Origin: Methanomicrobiales archaeon
GTDB taxonomy: Archaea > Halobacteriota > Methanomicrobia > Methanomicrobiales > Methanospirillaceae
NCBI GenBank assembly: GCA_012520015.1
Contig: JAAYPD010000189.1
Coordinates: forward strand, 1-12,802
Reading direction: 5' to 3'
Length of the DNA stretch: 12,802 nucleotides
This document shows positions 1-7,572 of the stretch, piece after piece. The notes under the pieces are model-generated. The model saw nothing but the letters and a program-made list of their open reading frames with translations, did no database searches and was not told the DNA's origin. The first letter of the stretch is position 1, and each line of letters begins with the position of its first letter. A program made the translations under genes and the position numbers.

Positions 1-1110
1 ATGAAGATGGTCCAGTCCGGGATTGTTGACCGGGACGATATTCCATCTACTGCCAAGATGGTGCGTGTGACTCTTCTCCCTGATGGTGCTCCCATCCTTG
101 TAAAATCTGATACCCAGATGATAGGAGACATTGCAGGTTCTGAAACCAAGCCGGTCAAGTTCCAGATCAGGGTTAAAGATGACGGTCAGGCAGGGACGTA
201 CAACCTGCCAGTACAGATTGAATACACTTATCTTGCCGCTGCAGAACAGGTAGGAACAGACAGCGTTGTAAACAGGTATAATAATCGCAAGATCAATCTG
301 AATGTCCCATTTATTGTTAAATCTGCAATAAACCTGGACGTTGTGAAGATTACTCCTGAAGATATTAATGCAGGAGGCGAAGGTTTTGTCTCTATTGTAT
401 TAAAAAACAGCGGTTCTGATACAGGAAGGAATGCAGTAGCAAAATTGTCCAGGTTTGGTAATTCTCCGGTGGTTCCTGTTGACAGCACAGTGTATATTGG
501 CGACTTTGAACCAGGCCAGGAGTTTAATGCCAAGTTCAAGGTGTCTGTAACCAGGGATGCGGAGCCACAGGAGTACCCGCTTGAAGTTCTGGTCTCTTAC
601 CAGAATGCAGATGGCGAAGATATGGAGACTCCTACTGCCAAAATCGGAATACCTGTCGGTGGAAAGATCAAGTTTACCATGGTCAATGAACCACCTAAGG
701 CCGTCATCGGAAGTAAGCAGGTAATTGAGGTTGAATATCGTAATGATGGAGATGCAACGGCTTACAGCTCTGAAGCCCGCATCAGTGCAGTAGATCCATT
801 TTCAAGTGATGATGACCTTGCCTATCTTGGAGATATCAAACCAGGTGAGACAGCAGTTGCAAAGTTTAAGATGACAACTACCAAGGATGCAATTGAAAAA
901 ATATACGGACTTGATTCAGAGATCAGGTACCGTGATGCTCTTGACAACAGCCAGATATCTGATACGATCAAGGTCCAGGTAATTGCTGGAAAACCTGATG
1001 GTATGGCAGCTTTACTTTCAAATCCCATACTCATTGCTATTGTCCTGATACTGATCATTGGTGGTGCCTACAGGTATCACATTACCCGCAGAAAACCTGG
1101 TTCTGTTTAA
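1..1110 (+). CDS. S-layer-like (COG1361/CARDB-type) membrane-anchored protein, 3' part
   Basis: This is the C-terminal 369 residues of an exported envelope protein. The ATG at base 1 is probably an internal methionine, because the reading frame is open to the window edge and no signal peptide is visible. At least two tandem beta-rich Ig-like units are seen, at about residues 109-215 and 222-330. Each has the pattern 'hydrophobic strand, LKNSG or YRNDG, GDxxPG, AKFKxxxTxDA', typical of the CARDB/NEW3 modules in archaeal COG1361 S-layer-domain proteins. A single TM helix at about 341-358 is followed by a short basic tail (RYHITRRK), giving a C-terminal anchor with the repeats outside the cell. 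The RND exporter gene begins 21 bp downstream, so co-transcription is likely. A role as extracytoplasmic partner of that transporter is inference. Family assignment is fairly sure; function is not. Confidence 0.8.
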   Translation: MKMVQSGIVDRDDIPSTAKMVRVTLLPDGAPILVKSDTQMIGDIAGSETKPVKFQIRVKDDGQAGTYNLPVQIEYTYLAAAEQVGTDSVVNRYNNRKINLNVPFIVKSAINLDVVKITPEDINAGGEGFVSIVLKNSGSDTGRNAVAKLSRFGNSPVVPVDSTVYIGDFEPGQEFNAKFKVSVTRDAEPQEYPLEVLVSYQNADGEDMETPTAKIGIPVGGKIKFTMVNEPPKAVIGSKQVIEVEYRNDGDATAYSSEARISAVDPFSSDDDLAYLGDIKPGETAVAKFKMTTTKDAIEKIYGLDSEIRYRDALDNSQISDTIKVQVIAGKPDGMAALLSNPILIAIVLILIIGGAYRYHITRRKPGSV

Positions 1111-1131
1111 GGAACTTCATGGAGATCCACC

Positions 1132-3375
1132 ATGCGTTCCATTTTTGAAAGCATTTCATCTCTCATAGTGCACAGGCCAAAGCATGTGCTGGGAGCTCTA
1201 ATTCTTCTCTTCATCGCTTCTCTTGTGGGGATGACGATGCTGAATATGCAGACGGGGAGTGAAACATACCTTGATAAAAGTACACCAAAGGGAATTGCGT
1301 TTTCACATTACGAGGACACCTTTAGTCATGATACCCTTGTAATTCTTATAGAAAGCAATGATTCCCTGGCTCCTGATGTCATCGCATACATCGATGAAAT
1401 TACTCCGGGACTTAAGAACTTACAATATATTACATCTGTCTCAAGTATTGCAGACCTGGTAAAGCAGGCAAATGGAGGAGTAATACCCCGTTCAACCGGT
1501 GAAATCAAGATATTAAAAGAGAATATTCCATCGGAAACACTTAACCGGTACATTCCTTCACACCTTCTGACTATGATGATGGTCAGGCTTGATGTTGGAA
1601 TGACCGATAAGAAACAAAAGAGCGTGATGAAAAATGTGCGTTCATTTCTTAACAGCTCTCACCCTCCCCCGGGTGTAACAGTTACGTTAACCGGAAATCC
1701 GGTCTTCCAAAAGGAAATGGGCGAAGAGCTCAGCAATTCAATGAAAACATTGATCATGGGCGCTATGGTTCTTATGATAGCAGTCCTTGGTCTTCTCTTC
1801 GGCTACGTCAGTTACCGGTTCATTCCCGTCCTGATAGTTGCAATAGGGCTGGTCTTTACCTTTGGGATCATGGGTCTTTGCGGAGTCAGTATCAATACAG
1901 CAGTCATTGCTGCGTTTCCTGTTTTGATCGGACTTGGTATTGATTATGCTATTCAGTTCCATGCCAGGATGGAAGAGGAGGCACGAAAAGGATCCCTTGA
2001 AAATGCAGTCCGGATGACTATAACAAGAACTGGTCCTGCCGTATTTTTTGCCATGCTTGCAACCACCATGGGATTTATCGCGATGTTCATCTCTCCGGTT
2101 CCCATGATAAGGTCATTTGGTCTTGTTGCAATAATCGGAGTTGCTATATGTTACTTTACATCTCTGATTGGAATTCCCCTTATTGCCGTTTTAATAAAAT
2201 ATAAGCCAAAAGTCAGTATAGGAGTAGATAAACCTACCAGGGCTGACTTATTTCTTTCAAAAACTGCTGTAGCCATTGCGAAAAACCCGGTACCGATCCT
2301 GATGGTGGTTGTTCTGTTCGCATTTATCGGTCTGCAGGTGGATTCATCGATTCCAATCTCGACAAATGAAAGGACTTTTGTTCCGTCAGATATGCCTGCC
2401 AAGGTCTCCCTGGATAAGGTAGGCAGGACAATTGGATCCACTACACCTGTTCCGGTGATGGTAACGGGCAATAATGTTCTCTCCCCCGATGTTCTGCAAT
2501 GGATTGAGATGTTCCAACAGAATGAGGAGAAAATGTACATGGAGATTACAGGGTCTTCCAGTATTGTGGATTATATAAAAATTTACAATGATGGAACAAT
2601 ACCAAAGACCCAGTATGAGATCGACCAGATAATTTCAAGGATTCCGGAAGGAATCAGGGATGGGTTTGTAAATGGAAGGACTGAGACCCTGATTGAATTC
2701 TCGATAAAACGACTTGAAATGCCTCAGCAGGACGAATTAAAGAACCAGATGAACAATGACCTGGTTCTTATGACTCAGCCACCGGGAATTAAGGCATCAA
2801 TAACTGGTAATTTCGATCTCTTTACCTCGCTGATCTCTGATATTGCCAAGAGTAAGGAAGAGATGACATTGCTGGGCTTCGTCCTGATCGTGATTTTTTT
2901 GGCCCTTGTTTATCGGAAAATCCATGCTATAACCCCAATCGTGCCAATTGTCTGTGTTGTAGGCTGGAATGCGGTTGCCATGCTTATCCTAAATATAGAT
3001 TATACCCCAATGACTGCGTGTCTTGGTTCTATGACAATTGGTGTGGCTGCAGAATATACGATCCTTATCATGGAACGATACCTTGAGGAACGTGAGACTG
3101 CTGCAAGTACATTGGATGCGATAAGGGAGAGTGTCAGAAAGATTGGATCAGCCGTTATGGTATCAGGGTTTGCCACTTTCTTCGGGTTTTCTGCCCTGAT
3201 GCTCTCTAACTTTAACATGATAAGCAATTTTGGACTTACTACCATTATTGCTGTGTTATTCTCTGTTACTGGTGCGATTACAATTATGCCTGCCGTGCTT
3301 TCAGTCCTTGATCATCTCATCAGCGATCTTCATGGTATTGAAGAGAAGGTTTTGCACCAGCCACAAAAAGAATAA
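1132..3375 (+). CDS. RND superfamily exporter, HAE3/MMPL type (12 TM)
   Basis: This is a 747-residue proton-driven transporter of the RND superfamily, closest to the largely archaeal HAE3 (COG1033/MMPL) group, presumably exporting hydrophobic or amphiphilic compounds; the substrate is unknown. It has the duplicated RND plan: TM1 at about 18-38, an external loop at about 39-205, TM2-6 at about 206-357, TM7 at about 385-402, a second external loop at about 403-575 and TM8-12 at about 578-732. The TM4 motif GLGIDYAIQF carries D271, the usual proton-relay aspartate. The equivalent TM10 motif GVAAEYTILI has E641 instead. The start is ATG 1132 with GGAG at 1121-1124, 7 nt upstream. The gene follows the S-layer-like gene closely and is full length for the family. 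Family confidence is high. Confidence 0.93.
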   Translation: MRSIFESISSLIVHRPKHVLGALILLFIASLVGMTMLNMQTGSETYLDKSTPKGIAFSHYEDTFSHDTLVILIESNDSLAPDVIAYIDEITPGLKNLQYITSVSSIADLVKQANGGVIPRSTGEIKILKENIPSETLNRYIPSHLLTMMMVRLDVGMTDKKQKSVMKNVRSFLNSSHPPPGVTVTLTGNPVFQKEMGEELSNSMKTLIMGAMVLMIAVLGLLFGYVSYRFIPVLIVAIGLVFTFGIMGLCGVSINTAVIAAFPVLIGLGIDYAIQFHARMEEEARKGSLENAVRMTITRTGPAVFFAMLATTMGFIAMFISPVPMIRSFGLVAIIGVAICYFTSLIGIPLIAVLIKYKPKVSIGVDKPTRADLFLSKTAVAIAKNPVPILMVVVLFAFIGLQVDSSIPISTNERTFVPSDMPAKVSLDKVGRTIGSTTPVPVMVTGNNVLSPDVLQWIEMFQQNEEKMYMEITGSSSIVDYIKIYNDGTIPKTQYEIDQIISRIPEGIRDGFVNGRTETLIEFSIKRLEMPQQDELKNQMNNDLVLMTQPPGIKASITGNFDLFTSLISDIAKSKEEMTLLGFVLIVIFLALVYRKIHAITPIVPIVCVVGWNAVAMLILNIDYTPMTACLGSMTIGVAAEYTILIMERYLEERETAASTLDAIRESVRKIGSAVMVSGFATFFGFSALMLSNFNMISNFGLTTIIAVLFSVTGAITIMPAVLSVLDHLISDLHGIEEKVLHQPQKE

Positions 3376-3446
3376 TTTTTTTAATGAAAAAGTCAGGACC
3401 CGGACAGTTTGACTTTATCTATAAGGTCCATGAACAATACTTTTTT
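3376..3446 (+). terminator. Oligo-T tracts after the RND gene
   Basis: A run of seven T (3376-3382) directly follows the RND stop codon, and a run of six T occurs at 3441-3446. Archaeal RNA polymerase can terminate at oligo-T without a strong hairpin, so these are plausible termination sites ahead of the convergent pilin-like gene. The rest of the 96-bp gap shows nothing else I can support. Confidence 0.4.
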
Positions 3447-3471
3447 ATGTCTTCACCGGAGAGAGCCAGAT

Positions 3472-4059
3472 TCAAGCAATGAACTGGTGCTCCGAATACA
3501 GCCTGTATCCTTCCATATCTTTATAAACGAACTCTTTTAAATACCGGGCCATGTAATGCCTGTCAAGGAGATTTGTCGGCAAAGGCAAGAATATCTCCCC
3601 GTCATATTTCTGGTATATATAAAGTGTGACTTTATCACCAGGCCTGATATACCCGTTTTTAAGATCGATGATGATGCTCTCCCTGGGTGAGAAATACAGG
3701 TCGCGACACCCAGATCCACCAATGTATTGAACACCGAAATGCCTGGTTGAGATGAAATTATGGCCATTAAGTGTATTAATACAGGCAAGCAGCTCTTCAT
3801 CGTTAACGAAAATTTTTGCTCTGAGTAAATCATTCTCAAGTTCTTCGGATGAGTAGGATCGAATGATCACCTGGCTTACATATTTTTTCCCATGGTTTAT
3901 TCCGATTATTTTTATGTGAGGTGGCGCAAGCGAGTCATTGTTTGCAAAAATATTAAAAAAACCTAAAAGAAAAGCAAGAAGGATAATACATGCAATAACC
4001 ACGATTACAACCATGAGTAATGACCCATGGGATGTTGATTCTGCGTTTTCCCGTCGCAT
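3472..4059 (-). CDS. Archaeal type IV pilin-like protein (PF07790/DUF1628-type N-terminus)
   Basis: This is a 195-residue single-pass protein. Residues 3-36 read RRENAESTSHGSLLMV followed by a long hydrophobic helix. This aligns by eye with the archaeal pilin N-terminus (R-[DE]-x-AVSxVxGxxLMV), which is cleaved by a prepilin peptidase and packs as the pilus core. The helix is at about 13-38. The outer domain (39-195) has two cysteines, C93 and C118, that could form a disulfide, and a 'PGDKVTLYIYQKYDG' strand pair common in this family. The usual AVSPVIG is degenerate here (A-E-S-T-S-H-G), so cleavage is uncertain. No SD precedes ATG 4059, but a TATA-like element lies about 32 nt upstream, suggesting a nearly leaderless mRNA. 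No pilus assembly genes are nearby. It could instead be a membrane-anchored exported protein of unknown role. Confidence 0.7.
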   Translation of the reverse strand: MRRENAESTSHGSLLMVVIVVIACIILLAFLLGFFNIFANNDSLAPPHIKIIGINHGKKYVSQVIIRSYSSEELENDLLRAKIFVNDEELLACINTLNGHNFISTRHFGVQYIGGSGCRDLYFSPRESIIIDLKNGYIRPGDKVTLYIYQKYDGEIFLPLPTNLLDRHYMARYLKEFVYKDMEGYRLYSEHQFIA

Positions 4060-4086
4060 TGGAGTTAGATTGGTTATTTGTCATTA

Positions 4087-4095
4087 ATTATAAAA
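4087..4095 (-). promoter_or_regulatory. TATA-like element for the pilin-like gene
   Basis: On the minus strand this reads TTTTATAAT in an A/T-rich stretch. Its centre is about 32 nt upstream of the ATG at 4059, which predicts initiation within a few nt of the start codon. That fits the absence of an SD sequence. Confidence 0.4.
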
Positions 4096-4121
4096 TTAAC
4101 GAAATGAATTTTTTTGTGTAA

Positions 4122-4228
4122 CACCTGGCGGATCAGAATACCCGGAATAAGATGACAGGTGCACCAGACAATTTACATCGTGGTGCAGTATCTACCATGT
4201 TACATGGCCGTTTTTCATTATCTGGTGC
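4122..4228. repeat. Inverted-repeat cluster between divergent genes
   Basis: Several dyads crowd this 107-bp stretch upstream of the response regulator. GCACCAGACAAT (4161-4172) pairs with ATTATCTGGTGC (4217-4228) at 11 of 12 positions. GGTGCACC (4158-4165) is a perfect 8-bp palindrome. CACCTG (4122-4127) pairs with CAGGTG (4156-4161). A further TGGTGC copy lies at 4181-4186. Inside the long arm pair lies CCATGT-T-ACATGG (4195-4207), a perfect dyad. The repeated GGTGC/GCACC half-sites look like binding sites for a dimeric regulator, or a cruciform/hairpin. Regulatory function is inference. Confidence 0.45.
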
Positions 4229-4280
4229 TCGATATTGTTTAATGCATTGTATACCAAACAAGTTTTGTTAAGGTACTCCC

Positions 4281-4931
4281 ATGCCTCCGAATGTGCTGAT
4301 CGTAGATGACGAATCATCCTTGAATGAGCTGTTTGTTATTGGGCTCAGTAAATACGGATTTGAGACCGAGGGGGTTCTTGGAGGGAGGGAGTGCCTGGAG
4401 CTTCTAAATAACCATTACCGCCCTGATCTTATCCTCCTGGACGTGATGATGGAGCCGATGGACGGGTGGGAGACACTCACCAGGCTGAAACAGATCGACG
4501 AAGTAAAAAATATTCCTGTCATCATGCAGACTGGAAAAAACCTGACCTACAAGGAGGCAGAGCGCTTTTCCAGTTGCATTGAAGATTATCTCATGAAACC
4601 GATCACTCCAAAGAGATGTGTTCCTTACATTACCAATACCCTGGAAAAAGTCAGGGCCATTGAAAAGACCATCAGCAAGGCATTGCGCGCTGGTTATCCT
4701 GAGGAAAAAATCTTCCAGCTTGCACAGTTATACAGGACAATTGACGTTGCAAAAAAATTACTGGTTATCCTTGAGGAGCGGTATGAGAGTCGCAACCCGT
4801 CGGGGGATAATGAGTCATATGGCCCGGCGGAGTATGCAGACTATCTTCTGCGCCTTCAGCAGGAATTTGATGATCTCCAGAAAGAAATTAATTTCACCCT
4901 GGGGAGTTTGAAACCACTCTCAAATATTTAA
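4281..4931 (+). CDS. Response regulator receiver protein with helical C-terminal domain
   Basis: This is a 216-residue phospho-acceptor protein. Residues 1-120 are a canonical receiver domain: acidic pair D9-D10, phosphorylation site D54 in the strand LILLD, switch residue T84 (VIMQTG) and conserved K106 in the LMKP motif. The remaining 95 residues are charged and mostly helical, with a coiled-coil-like end at about 180-210. I recognise no DNA-binding, GGDEF or PAS output there. The start is ATG 4281 with AAGGT at 4270-4274, 6 nt upstream. A weak TATA-like TTTAATG lies at 4238-4244. No histidine kinase gene is in the window, so it is an orphan regulator. It converges on the acyl-CoA synthetase gene with only 4 bp between stop codons. 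Receiver assignment is certain; output is unknown. Confidence 0.92.
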   Translation: MPPNVLIVDDESSLNELFVIGLSKYGFETEGVLGGRECLELLNNHYRPDLILLDVMMEPMDGWETLTRLKQIDEVKNIPVIMQTGKNLTYKEAERFSSCIEDYLMKPITPKRCVPYITNTLEKVRAIEKTISKALRAGYPEEKIFQLAQLYRTIDVAKKLLVILEERYESRNPSGDNESYGPAEYADYLLRLQQEFDDLQKEINFTLGSLKPLSNI

Positions 4932-4935
4932 CTAC

Positions 4936-6996
4936 TCACTCTTCTTCATAGCCGTTAACCACGCAGGAGCTGATGATTGAACCTACTGCTCTGAATGCGT
5001 CCTGAAGATCCTGGTAATTTGGAATATGTGCTTCACCAAGCATGTCGATTGCTGCTTTCATGGAATCTCCTCCAAGGAGACAACCCACGACCACGGATCT
5101 GGTAAACCTGGATAGACGGATCATCTCATGTGCAAGGTTTTTTGGATCCATCATGGCCACCGGGGCCGTGATAACAATTGCAATGTCCCAGAAATTTTGA
5201 AATTTAATCATGATGTCAAACACGCGTGCGAACCTGGCCGCATTACTATCACCAAGAAGGTCCACCGGGTTTTTATGTGACCAGAGATCCGGGAGCAAAC
5301 GGTTCAATTCCTCGTAAACTCCATCAGGCAGGTTAATCATATCAAGCCCGAACTTTTCTGCATAATCTGCAGCAAGAACACCAAATCCCCCGGCATTTGT
5401 CAGGATGATGGTACGTTTTCCCCTTGGATATCCCTCTGATACAGCAAGCCTTGCGATGTCAAATGCCTCGTTTAGTGAGAAGGCAGGAATTACTCCCGCC
5501 TGCCTGAATGCAGCAATGTATGTCTCAAAACTGCCGGCGAGCGATCCTGTATGTGATGATGCAGCCTCCTGCCCCCGTTCCGAAGAGCCGGATTTCAATG
5601 CAATGATCGGCTTTCTTCCCCGCATCGTTGAAGCATATTTAATAAAATTTCGTCCGTCACGAATCTCTTCCACGTATAGAATGATGGCATATGTGGTTGG
5701 ATCCTGGTCAAGAACCTGCAGGTATTCAATAAATCCCATATCACTCTGGTTACCCACGCTGATAACCGAAGAAAACCCGATACGACGGGAGATTGACCAG
5801 TCCAGTACGGTGGTGATGATTGCACCGCTCTGGGAGATAAAACCAATCTGGCCGGACAATGGGGACTGTACATCAAACGTTGCATTCAGTTCCAGGGGAG
5901 GGATGATTATCCCAAGGCAGTTTGGACCTACTATCCGGATACCTGTCTCCCGTGCCACCCGGAGAAGTTCATCCTCAAGTTTTCTCCCTTCTTCACCAGT
6001 CTCACGAAACCCTGCGGTAAGGATAACTGCAACTTTTGCTCCAAGTTTTCCTGCTTCATGAATGATCTCGGGGGCCTTTGGTGCAGGAATTGCCACAACT
6101 ACCATCTCTACAGGTTCAGGGATATCTGACAGGGTCTTATAAACCGGAATTCCAAGAATATCCTCTGCCTGTGGATTCACCGGGTAGAGTTTTCCTTTAA
6201 AGTTCAGAAGGTTACGAAAAACTGCATATCCAACCTTCCCAGGGGTTTTGGATGCTCCTACCACGGCTATGGATTTTGGATGCAGGATATCCGGGACAGG
6301 TGGAAGGATGACCGGGGGTTTTGCCACTGATGTCTCTCCTGACTTTACGTATATCCTTGCATCTACGGCAAAAGCTCCTTTCTCATAAAGAATGACCGGG
6401 TTAATATCAAATTCGATGATCTCATCATTCTCAAAGAACATCGTCCCTGCTTTATGCAAAAGTGTCACAAGGGCCTCTTCATCAAGCGGTTTTCTCCCCC
6501 GGAATCCGGTTATGAGTTTATAACCACTCATTTCTCTTATCATCTCCTGGTATTGATCATAAGAGACTGGCAGTACCCGCATTGAAAAGTCATGGAGAAG
6601 CTCTACCAGTATTCCTCCCATTCCCACGGTAATGATCTTCCCAAAGGAAGGATCGGTCCTTCCACCGATTAAAAATTCTGTCCCGGCAGCTACTTCCCGG
6701 ACGACCATGTATCCTGATATTTCAGCATCCAGAACTGTGCTTTTCACCCTGTTATCCATCTGTACCAGTGCAGCCTTTACCGCTTCAGGGCTGGATAAAT
6801 TCAGGGCTACTCCTCCGGCATCTGATTTATGAATGACCTGGGGAGAGACGACCTTGATAACAACCGGATACCCAATTCTTTCTGCAGCGGTTACGGCCTC
6901 CTCGTGAGATGTTACAAACTCGTACTCCGGGACTGATATTCCGTTCTGCTTTAAGATCTGGAATCCTTCGAATTCAGGAAGGAATTTTTTTTCCAT
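4936..6996 (-). CDS. ADP-forming acetate/acyl-CoA ligase (fused, ATP-grasp domain first)
   Basis: This 686-residue enzyme interconverts acyl-CoA + ADP + Pi with the free acid + ATP + CoA (ACD, COG1042); the acyl substrate is not evident. Residues 1-220 are the ATP-grasp (beta) part, with K48 and the IHKSDAGGV motif carrying H56, equivalent to the beta-subunit phospho-histidine. Residues 236-335 are a Rossmann CoA-binding domain (AVVGAS around G247). Residues 375-686 are the ligase part, with ISQSG at 387-391 and the catalytic phospho-histidine H482 in SSHTGS. The order is beta then alpha, whereas many archaeal fused ACDs run alpha then beta. ATG 6996 has AGGA 6 nt upstream. The cysteine-rich gene ends 49 bp upstream on the same strand, so an operon is likely. 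In a methanogen it may allow substrate-level ATP formation or acid activation. All key residues are present. Confidence 0.9.
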   Translation of the reverse strand: MEKKFLPEFEGFQILKQNGISVPEYEFVTSHEEAVTAAERIGYPVVIKVVSPQVIHKSDAGGVALNLSSPEAVKAALVQMDNRVKSTVLDAEISGYMVVREVAAGTEFLIGGRTDPSFGKIITVGMGGILVELLHDFSMRVLPVSYDQYQEMIREMSGYKLITGFRGRKPLDEEALVTLLHKAGTMFFENDEIIEFDINPVILYEKGAFAVDARIYVKSGETSVAKPPVILPPVPDILHPKSIAVVGASKTPGKVGYAVFRNLLNFKGKLYPVNPQAEDILGIPVYKTLSDIPEPVEMVVVAIPAPKAPEIIHEAGKLGAKVAVILTAGFRETGEEGRKLEDELLRVARETGIRIVGPNCLGIIIPPLELNATFDVQSPLSGQIGFISQSGAIITTVLDWSISRRIGFSSVISVGNQSDMGFIEYLQVLDQDPTTYAIILYVEEIRDGRNFIKYASTMRGRKPIIALKSGSSERGQEAASSHTGSLAGSFETYIAAFRQAGVIPAFSLNEAFDIARLAVSEGYPRGKRTIILTNAGGFGVLAADYAEKFGLDMINLPDGVYEELNRLLPDLWSHKNPVDLLGDSNAARFARVFDIMIKFQNFWDIAIVITAPVAMMDPKNLAHEMIRLSRFTRSVVVGCLLGGDSMKAAIDMLGEAHIPNYQDLQDAFRAVGSIISSCVVNGYEEE

Positions 6997-7045
6997 GATT
7001 TTTCCTGAAGGTGATATATAATGGGGATCAGATAAGGGTTATCTT

Positions 7046-7402
7046 TTAGAGATTTTGAAGAAGTGCCTGAAAAATCCCTTTCCTGATATGTTCTTTTGAC
7101 ACGGGCCCTGCCGGGAGGTCTACAATCTCTGAAAGGGGATGCCCATTGATAAAGAACGCGGATGAGTTTTCGGCAATCCCTTCCTCATAAGAGTTGTTGA
7201 TATAAACCAGTTCAACGCCGGAGACTATGAGTTCACCGGACAGATCATGCAGAATTTTCGATACAGCTTCAGGGTTTTCAGGTGTCTCTCCTTTATGTTT
7301 CCACTCCACCCTGAGTATGATCTTGTCAATCGTCTCTCCACCACATCCTGTGCAGCCTCCGCATTTATCCGGAGTGCATCCGGAACTCATATATTCGTTC
7401 AT
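7046..7402 (-). CDS. Small cysteine-rich protein, possibly DUF2703/thioredoxin-fold-like
   Basis: This is a cytoplasmic-looking protein of 118 residues. The N-terminus has four cysteines, C9, C14, C17 and C20 (CX4CX2CX2C) in a glycine-rich setting, suited to binding a metal or Fe-S cluster. The rest (about 27-118) alternates strands and helices (IILRVEWKH, then a helix, VELVYIN, then SSAFFINGHPLSEIV). This resembles thioredoxin-fold DUF2703 proteins, but I match it only by eye. I start it at ATG 7402 rather than the longer TTG at 7414, because GAGGA (7412-7408, minus) sits 5 nt before this ATG and overlaps the TTG. It probably heads an operon with the acyl-CoA synthetase. Possible roles are redox or metal handling; function is unproven. 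Confidence 0.72.
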   Translation of the reverse strand: MNEYMSSGCTPDKCGGCTGCGGETIDKIILRVEWKHKGETPENPEAVSKILHDLSGELIVSGVELVYINNSYEEGIAENSSAFFINGHPLSEIVDLPAGPVSKEHIRKGIFQALLQNL

Positions 7403-7420
7403 GTTAATCCTCAAATCATT

Positions 7421-7457
7421 CCTGCAGATTGCAGGGCTGTGAATAATCTCATATATT
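7421..7457 (-). promoter_or_regulatory. Promoter and start-site palindrome of the cysteine-rich gene
   Basis: A TATA element (minus strand AATATATGA, 7457-7449) lies about 26 nt upstream of the perfect dyad CCTGCA-gat-TGCAGG (7421-7435). The predicted transcription start, near 7427, falls inside the dyad. This gives a leader of about 25 nt that includes the SD. A palindrome at the start site is a good operator position. The regulator is unknown. Confidence 0.45.
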
Positions 7458-7529
7458 GATCATGCAAGCTCAAGAGCATTCTTCTTCTTGGCTCATGCTA
7501 TAATTTCTGCATAACTTTCTGCGATAATA

Positions 7530-7548
7530 CAGATAGTCCGGTTATCTG
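7530..7548. repeat. Short perfect hairpin
   Basis: CAGATA (7530-7535) and TATCTG (7543-7548) form a 6-bp stem around a 7-nt loop, GTCCGGT. No T-run follows closely on either strand, so a terminator is not obvious. It may be part of the neighbouring structured element. Confidence 0.35.
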
Positions 7549-7572
7549 CCAGGAAGCAGTGCATTATAAAAA

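Noticed and set aside
1..3. ATG at the first base as the true start of the S-layer-like gene
   Set aside because: There is no signal peptide, and the protein begins in the middle of a beta-rich domain. The gene almost certainly extends upstream of the window.
5405..6061. 218-codon open frame on the plus strand
   Set aside because: It is exactly antisense to the well-supported acyl-CoA synthetase, has a low-complexity Ser/Arg-rich translation, and has no SD or family resemblance.
7014..7022. TATA-like string upstream of the acyl-CoA synthetase (minus strand)
   Set aside because: Its centre is only about 22 nt from the ATG, so the predicted start would lie inside the gene. The SD and the operon with the upstream gene explain expression better.
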